Of a stretch of 64,000 nucleotides of DNA, positions 8,533 through 17,638 are shown piece after piece. This DNA is from Caldithrix abyssi DSM 13497 (GTDB lineage Bacteria > Electryoneota > AABM5-125-24 > Hatepunaeales > Hatepunaeaceae): contig CAMBDS010000013.1 of the NCBI GenBank assembly GCA_945865405.1, positions 1-64,000 on the forward strand. Reading direction: 5' to 3'. The notes beneath the pieces were generated by a model that saw only the letters and a list, made by a program, of their open reading frames with translations, was not told the origin of the DNA and did not search any database. Numbering within the stretch: the first letter of the stretch is position 1; the number at the start of each line of letters is the position of its first letter. The translations under genes and the position numbers were made by a program.

Positions 8533-9726
8533 CTACCCCCCCAACCCCGCCAACGCCGCCTCAATCCGATTCATCCCCTTTTCAATGTTCTCGATGGAAG
8601 TTGCGTATGAGATGCGCGTAAACTCGTCTGTACCGAATGAGTCGCCCGGAACGACGGCCACATGGGCATGCATCAACAGGTAGTACGCCAGCCCGGCGGA
8701 ATTTCTGATCTCGACGCCGTCATGGCTTTTGTGGTAGTACCAGCTAAAATTGGGATAGACATAAAACGCCCCCTCAGGCTTGTAACAAGTACAGTGCGGG
8801 ATTTGGGCGAGTCTTGTCAGCACATAGTTCCGTCTTCGCTCGAACTCGTCACGCATCATTGTGATCTCGCCTTGAGGGCCATTAAGCGCTTCGACCGCCG
8901 CCCACTGAGCTATCGAATTGGCGCCTGAGGTCGAGTGGGACTGAATTTTCGACATCCCCTCGATCACTTCCTTGGGTCCGACGGCGTATCCAAGTCGCCA
9001 CCCGGTCATCGAGTAAGACTTGGAAAAGCCATTGATCACCAGCGAATTTTCGCGCACCTTGTCGCCAAGCGACGCCAGCGAAACGTAATGGAAGTCGTCA
9101 TAGACAAGCTTTTCGTAGATTTCATCCGAGATGATGAATATCCCCTCCGCCATGCAGAGATCGACGATCTTTTGCAACTCAGCCGCCGGATAAGCTGACC
9201 CGGACGGGTTGGAAGGGTTGCAGATGATGATCGCTTTGGTGCGGGAGGAAATGTGGCGCAATAGGTCTTCGGTTGTGACCCTGAAGCCGTTCTCTTCACG
9301 GGTCGGTACGATCACCGGGTTGCCGTAGGCGAGGTTGACGATCTGCGGGTAGCTTACCCAGTACGGGGCGGGGATCAGCACCTCTTCACCTTTGTTGATG
9401 AGGGCGAGCGCGGCGTTGTAGAGGCTCTGTTTTGCGCCTGTCGAGACGAGTACCTGGTCGGGTGTGTATGTGGCGTCACATTCAGCCTTGAACTTGCGGC
9501 AGATAGCCTGACGCAGTTCGAGTACCCCGTCGTTGGGAGGATACTTGGTGAGGTTGGCGTCTATCGCTCGCTTGGCGGCGTCTTTGATGTTGGAAGGGGT
9601 CGGGAAGTCTGGCTCACCGATAGAAAAATCGATGACGTCGGCTCCCTCTTTCACCATTTGCGCGGCTTTCGCCGCTATGCGCAGGGTTGATGAGAACCCG
9701 ATGCGTTGGACTCGGTCAGATAGCAT
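8533..9726 (-). CDS. PLP-dependent aspartate aminotransferase (class I)
   Basis: 397 aa; DFSIGEPDFPTP, NPSNPSG, SDEIYEKLVYD, NGFSKSYSMTGWRLGY. Confidence 0.95.
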   Translation of the reverse strand: MLSDRVQRIGFSSTLRIAAKAAQMVKEGADVIDFSIGEPDFPTPSNIKDAAKRAIDANLTKYPPNDGVLELRQAICRKFKAECDATYTPDQVLVSTGAKQSLYNAALALINKGEEVLIPAPYWVSYPQIVNLAYGNPVIVPTREENGFRVTTEDLLRHISSRTKAIIICNPSNPSGSAYPAAELQKIVDLCMAEGIFIISDEIYEKLVYDDFHYVSLASLGDKVRENSLVINGFSKSYSMTGWRLGYAVGPKEVIEGMSKIQSHSTSGANSIAQWAAVEALNGPQGEITMMRDEFERRRNYVLTRLAQIPHCTCYKPEGAFYVYPNFSWYYHKSHDGVEIRNSAGLAYYLLMHAHVAVVPGDSFGTDEFTRISYATSIENIEKGMNRIEAALAGLGG

Positions 9727-9791
9727 GAAGTTGAATTAAGAATAAGGAATTAATATTAGGAATTGTGGATAATTGAAATTTTGTGTTTGGG

Positions 9792-10082
9792 TCACGCGAC
9801 ATGAATTAAATCCTTTTCAACGTATGGTCGTACACGAGGTTTCAGGCCTTTTTGAGTCACGAGGTCAACTTTTCTTTCGACTAATTTCTCTAATAAGAAA
9901 AGTAAGTCAAAGTAGCCGTCAAAAGTAGCCATTCCTTCGAATTCCACCAGCACATCGAGGTCGCTGTCGGGGCGGTCATCCCCACGAGCGACCGAACCGA
10001 ATATCGCCAGCGACTTGACGTGCAGTTCGTCAAGCTTGTCGCGGTTGGCGCGGATGGTAGCTATGATTGCATCGCGGGACAT
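9792..10082 (-). CDS. MNT-type nucleotidyltransferase domain protein
   Basis: LAIFGSVARGDDRPDSDLDVLVEFEG = GSxxRG...SDxDxxV motif. Confidence 0.9.
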   Translation of the reverse strand: MSRDAIIATIRANRDKLDELHVKSLAIFGSVARGDDRPDSDLDVLVEFEGMATFDGYFDLLFLLEKLVERKVDLVTQKGLKPRVRPYVEKDLIHVA

Positions 10083-10283
10083 TTAATTGCCGTTTTGATT
10101 TAGAGGGAGCTTGGTGACATCAGGGACTTCGATCTCATCCGGCGGGACGATGACGACCTTGCCGTTGCGCGAGATGGCTATCGAGCGCCCGGCGGCTTTG
10201 TGCCCGGCAATTGCTTTGGCGACACCGAGTTGGAAGGCTTTTTCGATGCGACGGCCAAAGCTTTGTTCAGTTGTATTTTTCAT
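10083..10283 (-). CDS. Small conserved-looking protein coupled to the MNT gene
   Basis: MKNTTEQSFGRRIEKAFQLGVAKAIAGHKAAGRSIAISRNGKVVIVPPDEI; its stop codon directly abuts the MNT start. Confidence 0.65.
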   Translation of the reverse strand: MKNTTEQSFGRRIEKAFQLGVAKAIAGHKAAGRSIAISRNGKVVIVPPDEIEVPDVTKLPLNQNGN

Positions 10284-10317
10284 AAATTGAATCCTGTTTG
10301 ACCAAACATAATGTGGA

Positions 10318-10983
10318 TTATCGGCACGCCGACCCCAGAAACGGACAACGATAGGGACGAAAACAGTGCTTGCCAATTGAGATTTGAGGAGCCGCTTCTA
10401 ACTCTCTGATAGTGATACCGTTTGTGATGAGTTGCTCTACTTCACTACGCAAATCGTTGACCTGTTTGGTAAGGTCGGTCCATGCGAAAGTACTATCACT
10501 CACGCCAAAATGAATAATACCAGCTTTGACAATGCTTTGTTGCCTTGGAAGCTCATTGAGGCAGATTGCAACGACGTAAGTCTGAATCGCCAAATCGAGA
10601 ATATGCAACGCAGAGGGCGATTTGACAGACTTGACCTCCCAAAGCTCCCAATCCGCAGCACTCACTTTTCTCAAAACATCGCATCGAAGAAAGGTATCTC
10701 TATGAAGGAACGCTGCTTCGAATAGAACGCTCCCCGCCGAATCGTCAAAGCATTGCGCAGTCTCTGCCAACGCACCGTCTCTATCCCAAAACTCGGCCTC
10801 TACCATTATGCCTTCGGGGAAGAGCTTGCGAGCCTCCTCACCGAACCTGTGTCCGACGTCCATTCGGGCCTGAATCGTGGGACTGGGCGGTTGCATCAAC
10901 TCTCTCCGGTTCAGCTCGTTCCAGAGGCGGAGCGGGCATTGGTGAAGGGAGAGGAGTTTGGATTTGGAGAGGAGTCTATCCAC
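10318..10983 (-). CDS. RecB/Cas4-like PD-(D/E)XK nuclease with Fe-S-type cysteines
   Basis: LSKSKLLSLHQCPLRLWNE (N-terminal Cys), FLRCDVL...WELWEVKSVKS...LAIQTYVV (D, ExK, QxxxY), C-terminal HCFRPYRCPFLGSAC. Confidence 0.75.
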   Translation of the reverse strand: MDRLLSKSKLLSLHQCPLRLWNELNRRELMQPPSPTIQARMDVGHRFGEEARKLFPEGIMVEAEFWDRDGALAETAQCFDDSAGSVLFEAAFLHRDTFLRCDVLRKVSAADWELWEVKSVKSPSALHILDLAIQTYVVAICLNELPRQQSIVKAGIIHFGVSDSTFAWTDLTKQVNDLRSEVEQLITNGITIRELEAAPQISIGKHCFRPYRCPFLGSACR

Positions 10984-11633
10984 TAAAAAGGTGATTTCCA
11001 GTTCTGAAGCGACTCAACGAATCTGCTAGTCAGTAAATCATTGTGAACAGATTCAGTGAGTGTTTTTATAATGTCGTCGAATGTCACCCAATGATCGACA
11101 ATTTTAATGTTTTTTGTAGAGTGATCTGGGACGATATAAACGACAAGTGGCTTAATTTTCTTGATATCTCCATTGCGTTGATTTTCCAATACGTCTAATT
11201 TTTTAATCAAGTGTGCGTACTTAGCTTTCTGCTTTGATGCTGCACTCACTGTTCTAACGACTTCAAACAATTCGTGTACATTTTTCTCCTTTGCTTTTGC
11301 ATAAGCATCGAGTTGTTTCTGTGTGACAGATCGTACATCAGTTTTGAGTTCTATGAAATAAACTATTGATTGTGATGCCGTGTGAGCGAAGACAGCGTAA
11401 TCGATTTTGAATGTGCGATAATCCTCACTTTCTGTAAGTACTGGAAATTCAGGGATAACAGTAAACTCTTCTGCGCTTAGAATTAGCTGTTTCCCAGCAA
11501 GTATCTTCTCAAGATAAATCGCGAAAAAGATGTCAGATCTTCTTTCGAGCTGGTAAGATGGCAGGTTCCGCCAGTCATCAAGATGGTCGAAAATCCTGTC
11601 TATTGAATCTTTCGTGTTCATTTCACTTTCCAA
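10983..11633 (-). CDS. Putative PD-(D/E)XK-type nuclease of unknown family
   Basis: FKIDYAVFAHTASQSIVYFIELKTDVRSVTQKQLDAYAKA: D...ExK pattern; shares a base with the next gene. Confidence 0.55.
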   Translation of the reverse strand: MESEMNTKDSIDRIFDHLDDWRNLPSYQLERRSDIFFAIYLEKILAGKQLILSAEEFTVIPEFPVLTESEDYRTFKIDYAVFAHTASQSIVYFIELKTDVRSVTQKQLDAYAKAKEKNVHELFEVVRTVSAASKQKAKYAHLIKKLDVLENQRNGDIKKIKPLVVYIVPDHSTKNIKIVDHWVTFDDIIKTLTESVHNDLLTSRFVESLQNWKSPF

Positions 11634-11660
11634 TTATTTGAATGTCTTCAAGACTTGCAA

Positions 11661-11681
11661 GCGGACAACTGTCCGCCCTAC
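11661..11681. repeat. REP-like palindrome GCGGACAACTGTCCGCCCTAC
   Basis: Direct reading. Confidence 0.75.
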
Positions 11682-11734
11682 TGCCTCTATCCACGCCCAC
11701 CGCGGCGGGCTGGCAGTGGGGACTTCAGTTCCCA

Positions 11735-12058
11735 TCAACCCACTCTCACCCCCGTCTTCCTGACTTCAGCGGCGAAGCTGACGGATTCGTGAGTAGCCGG
11801 ATCGGATTCATCGAAGAAATGGAACTCAAGGTCGTCGCTAACTTCGCGCTGGACATCTACGATTGCCTTTACCCTGTCACGCAATGGGGCGGAATCGAAC
11901 CGTCGGAGAAAAACCGCAACGTCAATGTCGCTCCATTTGTGAGGAGTCCCTTTTACTTGAGAGCCGAAGAGATAGACAGCTTGCACGTCAAACCGCCTCT
12001 TCATTTCTTCGGCTGCCCGCTTTACGAACTCCATCATTTGAGATTTGTCATCAGCCAT
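11735..12058 (-). CDS. MNT-type nucleotidyltransferase (partner of HEPN)
   Basis: AVYLFGSQVKGTPHKWSDIDVAVFL; start MADDK at 12058 overlaps the HEPN stop. Confidence 0.85.
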   Translation of the reverse strand: MADDKSQMMEFVKRAAEEMKRRFDVQAVYLFGSQVKGTPHKWSDIDVAVFLRRFDSAPLRDRVKAIVDVQREVSDDLEFHFFDESDPATHESVSFAAEVRKTGVRVG

Positions 12059-12417
12059 TCGACTATCTCCTTCGATTTGGTGTAGGTTTCTTGAATTTCC
12101 AATTTTCCCCAATACTCGGTCAGGTAAATCATTTCCGCCAGGTATCGGCTTTGAATGTAGTAGGCAGAGACCTCTCGAAGGAAGTCGTCCTCAAAGGGAA
12201 AACTCTCCGCTGACATTGCAAGCTGGCGCAACTTGATCAGTGAATGAATGTATGGAAGCTCGTCGCCATGCTCCTCGATATGAGCCTTCAATGCCTTTTC
12301 AATCGCCTGTTGACAGCAGAACAGCACATAGACATTTCGCCCGGCAATCAGCATCGCCTCGGCCGTATCGATGTCGTATCTGGCCAAAGCGAGCCAGTTT
12401 TCAGTAGTTTTCTTCAA
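12034..12417 (-). CDS. HEPN domain protein
   Basis: WLALARYDIDTAEAMLIAGRNVYVLFCCQQAIEKALKAHIEEHGDELPYIHSLIKL. Confidence 0.9.
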   Translation of the reverse strand: MKKTTENWLALARYDIDTAEAMLIAGRNVYVLFCCQQAIEKALKAHIEEHGDELPYIHSLIKLRQLAMSAESFPFEDDFLREVSAYYIQSRYLAEMIYLTEYWGKLEIQETYTKSKEIVEWLMTNLK

Positions 12418-12472
12418 TTAGACCCCGTTCTTTTGAGCAATGTCGGGCTCGGCGGCTCGTCCTCCTGCCCCC

Positions 12473-14479
12473 TCACTTCAAAAACACAACCCGCTTCCCG
12501 AACCGAAATTCCCCCGCTGTCCCCCGCACAAAAAATGTCCCCGCCGATAAGTCCTTGCCGTCGATGTGGACGGCGTGAACCCCTGCTACCATAAGGTGGT
12601 TGTCGATAACATTTTTTATTGCCCGCCCCTGAGCGTCGAAAAGATCAATCTTCACCGGGACGCTCGCCGGAAGGCTTAGCTGGAAGGTGACCGTCGAGTT
12701 GAACGGAGAGGGATAGCCCTCGGTAATAGCGAACTCGCGGGGAAGTTGCTTCTCTTGACCGACAGAAAACCCGCGGCCTTCGCCTCGTAGATTCACCCGC
12801 TTCGGGCTTGTCGGGTCGTTAGTGGTAATTGTTAGAACGCCCTGCTGTTCGCCAACGTCTTCAGGAGCAAAAATTAGAGCCAGTTCTGATGTGTCACCTG
12901 GAGCAATCCATAATGGATCGAATGGGGCATAGCTAAAATAATTTCCTGTAACACTCACTGAGTCGATCCACAAAGTATCTTCGCCTGAATTGACACAATT
13001 CGCAACCCATTCAGCCGATTCTCCGGCAAATAGAGTTCCAAAATTATGCTCCGCTTGAATCACCAGGGTCGGCGCTCGTGCACCAAAGCCTGTCAAAGTG
13101 ATGCCCGTAGGCGAGTTCGGGTCGTTGGAATAGAAGAAAGCCGTCTCGCCGAAGTCTCCAAGCGCAAATGGTGAAAATATCACCGTCGCGTTCGCCGACT
13201 CGCCCGGCTCAATGTTCCGGTTGTTGGGAAGCCGAACAGTAAAGCCTGCCCCTCGCCTTACCACTCCTGAGTCAAGTGTCAGCCTCGCAATCCCGACATT
13301 GTGCAATTCGATCTCCCGCTCAACCTCGTAGCCAGCCCACTGCCTGCCAAAGTCTAACCTCTCCGCAATCTCAAGAGCTGGTCCCGCAAGCCCTATGCCA
13401 GTCAGGATCATCATCGACGGAGAATAGGGCTCGTTGCTGAATATCCAAAGAGTATCGATGTATTCGATGGAATCAACCGGTTCAAATGCGACCGTCAGCT
13501 CGATCTCGCCAGCCGGTTCGAGCCGCATTCGCTCTTCGACGGCAATCGAGAAACCGTCTCGCGAGTGCTGGACCGAATCGATAATCAGGTCTTCTCCCCC
13601 GGCATTCCGCCATACAATCTGCTGTTCCGTATGGAGGCCCGTCGTCACCTCGCCAAAATCAACGACAGCAGGGACGCGAAGCTGCGCCTGAGGCGGCGGC
13701 ATCTCGAGCAGGACAAATCGGTGCGCGCTCATCACCGGGATGCCAAGAATGTTGTCCCGCTGGTTGTAAAATATGTCTGCCGGACCGTCGAACCCTTCCG
13801 CAATCATCGTCTGGTTCGAAAAATCGGCTTCGAACCGGTAGATAGCCCCCGACCCCCATGACGAAATGTAGTAATTCCCGTTCCCGTCGCGAGCAATTCC
13901 GTCAAGCTCCGTCAGTTGCGTATTTCTGATCGTGCTGACCGAGCCGTCCTCGAGGTTGACCGCTTGGATCGGTGAGTTTTCCCGTTGCGAGACGAGAATC
14001 AGCCGGTTGTTTTCACGCTCAAAATAGAGTCCATTCGGGCTGTTGATGTCCGCGTCAACGTAAGTCTCCACCTGATGACTGGCAAGGCTCATACGCGATA
14101 TCCTGTGTCGCACCATGTCGGTGACGTAGAGGTATTCGCCATCAGAGACGACGTCGTTCAGAGAAGTCGAATTCGCTACATTAACGTTGTAGAGAGCGGC
14201 TCGCGTCGAAAGTCGGTAGGCGCGGATGCGTGTCACGTCGGCGACGTAGAGAGTGTCATCGACGATAGTCAGCCCCTTCGGCGAGTCGATGTTGGTGGCG
14301 AAATTGGTGATATTTCCGTCAACTGTTTGCGATAAGATTCGCCCGTTACCGGCGTTAGAGATAAGCCAGCGACCGACGCCACCGTCGAAAACAGCGCTCT
14401 CCGGCCTGCTGTATTGGGCGAAGGCGGGAAGGGAGATACCAAGCACAAACAAAAGTATCACCCCGGGATGTAATTTCAT
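12473..14479 (-). CDS. Secreted beta-propeller and choice-of-anchor-D-like protein with T9SS-type C-terminal sorting domain
   Basis: Signal peptide MKLHPGVILLFVLGISLPAFAQ; repeats 'VDFGEVTTG...SNEPYSPSMMILTGIG'; C-term 'YPSPFNSTVTFQLSLPASVPVKIDLFDAQGR...GKRVVFLK'. Confidence 0.85.
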   Translation of the reverse strand: MKLHPGVILLFVLGISLPAFAQYSRPESAVFDGGVGRWLISNAGNGRILSQTVDGNITNFATNIDSPKGLTIVDDTLYVADVTRIRAYRLSTRAALYNVNVANSTSLNDVVSDGEYLYVTDMVRHRISRMSLASHQVETYVDADINSPNGLYFERENNRLILVSQRENSPIQAVNLEDGSVSTIRNTQLTELDGIARDGNGNYYISSWGSGAIYRFEADFSNQTMIAEGFDGPADIFYNQRDNILGIPVMSAHRFVLLEMPPPQAQLRVPAVVDFGEVTTGLHTEQQIVWRNAGGEDLIIDSVQHSRDGFSIAVEERMRLEPAGEIELTVAFEPVDSIEYIDTLWIFSNEPYSPSMMILTGIGLAGPALEIAERLDFGRQWAGYEVEREIELHNVGIARLTLDSGVVRRGAGFTVRLPNNRNIEPGESANATVIFSPFALGDFGETAFFYSNDPNSPTGITLTGFGARAPTLVIQAEHNFGTLFAGESAEWVANCVNSGEDTLWIDSVSVTGNYFSYAPFDPLWIAPGDTSELALIFAPEDVGEQQGVLTITTNDPTSPKRVNLRGEGRGFSVGQEKQLPREFAITEGYPSPFNSTVTFQLSLPASVPVKIDLFDAQGRAIKNVIDNHLMVAGVHAVHIDGKDLSAGTFFVRGTAGEFRFGKRVVFLK

Positions 14480-14628
14480 GTCCGTAGCTCCTCTAAATTG
14501 GTCACTTTTCCCCATCCTACCGATAATATACCGCTTAACGCCAATTGACGCAAATAACTTCACAAAGCATCGATAGAACGCCTTAAAAGTTACCCTGTCG
14601 ATAACCGGCTTATCTTTCGGGAATTGGC

Positions 14629-14657
14629 TTGACAAGAGGGCAGAAGATTGATGATAT
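14629..14657 (+). promoter_or_regulatory. Sigma70-like promoter of hrcA (TTGACA-N17-TGATAT)
   Basis: ttgacaagagggcagaagattgatgatat about 45 nt upstream of the hrcA start. Confidence 0.45.
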
Positions 14658-14699
14658 TAATAAGATAATCTTTGCGACAATTTATCCTAACAATATCCC

Positions 14700-15773
14700 T
14701 TGACCAAACAAGACCCCATACACTCGATATCGCCCGACCTGACGCTTCCCGAAGCGCATAAGCTGAACGACCGCGAGCGTACGATCCTGCGCTCCATCGT
14801 CCACAACTACATCCTGACTGCTGATCCGGTTGGCTCGCGAGCACTGGCAAGGCGTTACCACCTGACCCTCTCGCCCGCCACGATCCGCAACACGATGTCG
14901 GACATGGAGGAGCTTGGGCTTCTATCGCATCAGCACACCTCCGCCGGTCGCGTTCCAACCGACCTCGGCTACCGTCGTTACGTCGATGACCTGATGCTGG
15001 TCGAGGAGCTTACCGACCATGAACGCCGTGTCATTGAGACCCACCTTGAGGGAACCGTCCCAGAGGCGACCGAGATGCTCGATCAGGTGACGTCGCTGTT
15101 GTCAGAGGTCTCGAAGTTGCTCGCCTTCATCCTCGCCCCTGACATTTCGTCGGTGATGCTTGAGAAGGTCGAGATCGTCCGCGTGGCAACCGGGCGGGTG
15201 ATGGTGGTGATAGTCGTTTCGGGGGGGCTGGTACGGACGATCATGCTGGAGATTGCCAGCCCGATCACTGATACCGAGATCGCCTTGTCGGCGCAGTTCA
15301 TCAACGGCAGGCTCTCCGGGATGAAACTTGCCGACATCCCGCGTCAAATCACGAGGCGGCTGGCGGGCGACTCACGAGCCGCCAACGCTTTGGTCAGACT
15401 CTTTCTCGACTTCCCCGACAAGATATTCGCTGCCGACCTGAAGGGCGACGTCCACATCGGCGGGACGAGGCAGGTGCTGGAGCAGCAGGAGTTCCGCGAC
15501 CCGGAGCGTGTGAAAGGCATCATTGAGCTGATCGAAGACCGCGACGTGATCGTCCACCTGATGAAGGAACGCCAGCCCGGCGTGACGGTGACTATCGGCG
15601 AGGAGAACGCTCCTGAGCAGTTGCATGGCTTTTCTGTTATAACCTCGACCTACCGTCTGGGCGAGGCTTCAGGCACGGTCGGCATCATCGGCCCGACGAG
15701 GATGAACTACTCGAAGCTTGTGGCACTGGTGGACTATACGGCGCGGTTGGTGGGGGAGAAGGCGGGGAGTTGA
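14700..15773 (+). CDS. hrcA: Heat-inducible transcription repressor HrcA (TTG start)
   Basis: LNDRERTILRSIVHNYILTADPVGSRALARRYHLTLSPATIRNTMSDMEELGLLSHQHTSAGRVPTDLGYRRYVDDL. Confidence 0.95.
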   Translation: MTKQDPIHSISPDLTLPEAHKLNDRERTILRSIVHNYILTADPVGSRALARRYHLTLSPATIRNTMSDMEELGLLSHQHTSAGRVPTDLGYRRYVDDLMLVEELTDHERRVIETHLEGTVPEATEMLDQVTSLLSEVSKLLAFILAPDISSVMLEKVEIVRVATGRVMVVIVVSGGLVRTIMLEIASPITDTEIALSAQFINGRLSGMKLADIPRQITRRLAGDSRAANALVRLFLDFPDKIFAADLKGDVHIGGTRQVLEQQEFRDPERVKGIIELIEDRDVIVHLMKERQPGVTVTIGEENAPEQLHGFSVITSTYRLGEASGTVGIIGPTRMNYSKLVALVDYTARLVGEKAGS

Positions 15774-15980
15774 AAGAAAGAATTTTACCACGAAGTCACG
15801 AAGGGGACACAAGTAATAAAAACTTCGTGTCTACGTGGTCAGATTCTTCCACCGTCCTTCAGCGCATCCAGACCCTGACTGTCGGCGTGGTGCAGACGGA
15901 GGTCGTTTCTGAGGAGTGGAAGACGGAAGGCAACTCAGTTGTCTTAAATGAACTATTTATTAGTTAAGGAGATAAATCAA

Positions 15981-17312
15981 ATGAATACGACAAAAGTAGG
16001 CGATGAATTTGAAGCAGAAGTATTTGAGTTTCTTAAAAACGAACTAAATACAGGCAGATTAGGACTAATTCCAGAGTGTTGCAGAATATTCAAGAAAAAG
16101 GGATATTATTCAAATCAAAGACATTCAAATATTGTATTTGATCTTTCGATAGAAATATATCGACCGGGAGAAACAAATTTTTCCATACTCATTCTTATTG
16201 AATGCAAGAATTATTCATCGAGTGTGCCGGTAAACGACGTAGAGGAATTCTTAAATAAGGTTAATCAAGTCGCCGGAAGTGGGAACGGCAAGGCTATAAT
16301 CGCAAGCACAACTTCCTTTCAACGTGGTGCGTTTGAATCAGCAAAATCAAATGGAATGAGTCTGTTACGATACCAAGATGCGTCAAATTACAAATGGGTA
16401 CTAAATAGGTCATACGGTGGGCGCCAAGGTGCGAACAGAGCGAATCAGCATTCAATCGAGGCGGGACTAATTTTTGATCAAGTACGAGATTCGGTTTTTA
16501 ATCTGAACATTCTAAGCCCAAATGGACTAACTCGTTCGATAAAAGATCTATTTAAAGACATAATCGAAAAGTCTGATGAAGCTCAATACTCACATGAATT
16601 CTTCAAAGAGACTTCCGATTCGACTTTTACTGTTCCATTTATTCAAAAGGAAGAAATCGAGGAGCGAAGTCTAAATGTGCTTTTAAGAAATGGTTATACC
16701 GGCGGAATTGTCAGACTCCCAGAGCTATGCCGCATGGAAAAATTGAATGTGCAATTTGGATTTGAACCAACAAGATTAGTTGCTCCATCATTAATACTTG
16801 GTCAAATATGTTTCAATCCGCTTTATATAGAGATATATAAACAGACAGAATTGAATCCCCACCGAGATAGATTTACTCTTGCCCATGAATTGGGTCATTA
16901 TTATTTAAATCACAGTGAGTATTTATTAAAAGAAGTTTTTGAGGTTAATGATATTGAAAATCCAGTGGTGCACTTTGGAAATGATCCAGAAATTGCCAGA
17001 TTGGAGTTTCAAGCAAATCATTTTGCATCAAGTTTGTTGATGCCAAAAGACAATTTCATACGTGATTTTATTAATTGTTTGGAACATAATGATATAAAGG
17101 ATAGAAAACACGGCTTGTTGTTTGTTGACGAGCAACCCTGTAATCGATCTAATTACTATATAGTTACGAGTTCATTATGTGATAGATATTCTGTTTCTCG
17201 TCAGGCAGTTAAGATAAGATTGGAAACACTCGGACTCCTGCATAGTTTTGCTCAAAATTTCGAGCCTCAATTACTTCAATCTATTCTGAATTTCGAACGC
17301 ATAGCTGAATAG
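15981..17312 (+). CDS. PD-(D/E)XK (Mrr-like) nuclease domain fused to ImmA/IrrE-type metallopeptidase
   Basis: N-terminus VFDLSIEIY...FSILILIECKNYSSSVPVNDVEEFLNKV; C-terminus FTLAHELGHYYLNH (HExxH). RBS aaggag before ATG at 15981. AT-rich relative to neighbours. Confidence 0.8.
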   Translation: MNTTKVGDEFEAEVFEFLKNELNTGRLGLIPECCRIFKKKGYYSNQRHSNIVFDLSIEIYRPGETNFSILILIECKNYSSSVPVNDVEEFLNKVNQVAGSGNGKAIIASTTSFQRGAFESAKSNGMSLLRYQDASNYKWVLNRSYGGRQGANRANQHSIEAGLIFDQVRDSVFNLNILSPNGLTRSIKDLFKDIIEKSDEAQYSHEFFKETSDSTFTVPFIQKEEIEERSLNVLLRNGYTGGIVRLPELCRMEKLNVQFGFEPTRLVAPSLILGQICFNPLYIEIYKQTELNPHRDRFTLAHELGHYYLNHSEYLLKEVFEVNDIENPVVHFGNDPEIARLEFQANHFASSLLMPKDNFIRDFINCLEHNDIKDRKHGLLFVDEQPCNRSNYYIVTSSLCDRYSVSRQAVKIRLETLGLLHSFAQNFEPQLLQSILNFERIAE

Positions 17313-17369
17313 ATGGTGAATATACCTTTCGTCAAGTTGGGTCTCTCTTCGCAAATAAGCGGAAAATGT

Positions 17370-17618
17370 AACAGGATGTCCTCATCCTGCGGTAAGGTAG
17401 TGTTTACCGCGTAGTGGTGGATTCCAATCCGCCGATGCTTCTAAATCCGTCGATTTGGAAATCGACGCTACGCGATACTTCCGGGCTTTGAGTGCGCTGA
17501 TCTGGGCGAACGCGAGGTTCGCCCGTAACGCCGCCATCTTGGCGGCATGTCTATGGATTGCCGTCAGGATGACGGCGGTACGATAAAATAAAGTGACAGA
17601 CTGAAGTCTGTCGTACTG
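17370..17618. repeat. Dense array of about 7-8 different REP-like palindromes upstream of rsmI
   Basis: CAGGATGTCCTCATCCTG, GCGGTAAGGTAGTGTTTACCGC, CGTCGATTTGGAAATCGACGCTAC, GGGCGAACGCGAGGTTCGCCC, GCCGCCATCTTGGCGGC, GCCGTCAGGATGACGGCGGTAC, GACAGACTGAAGTCTGTCGTAC. Confidence 0.8.
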
Positions 17619-17638
17619 TAAACCCTTAATTATTAATT

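Noticed and set aside
9792-10082. Calling this MNT half of a standard HEPN/MNT pair
   Set aside because: No HEPN-like protein adjoins it; the neighbouring 66-aa protein lacks a recognisable HEPN pattern.
15770-15967. 65-aa ORF between hrcA and the fusion gene
   Set aside because: Low-complexity content overlapping the hrcA stop and the next gene's leader; no coding evidence.
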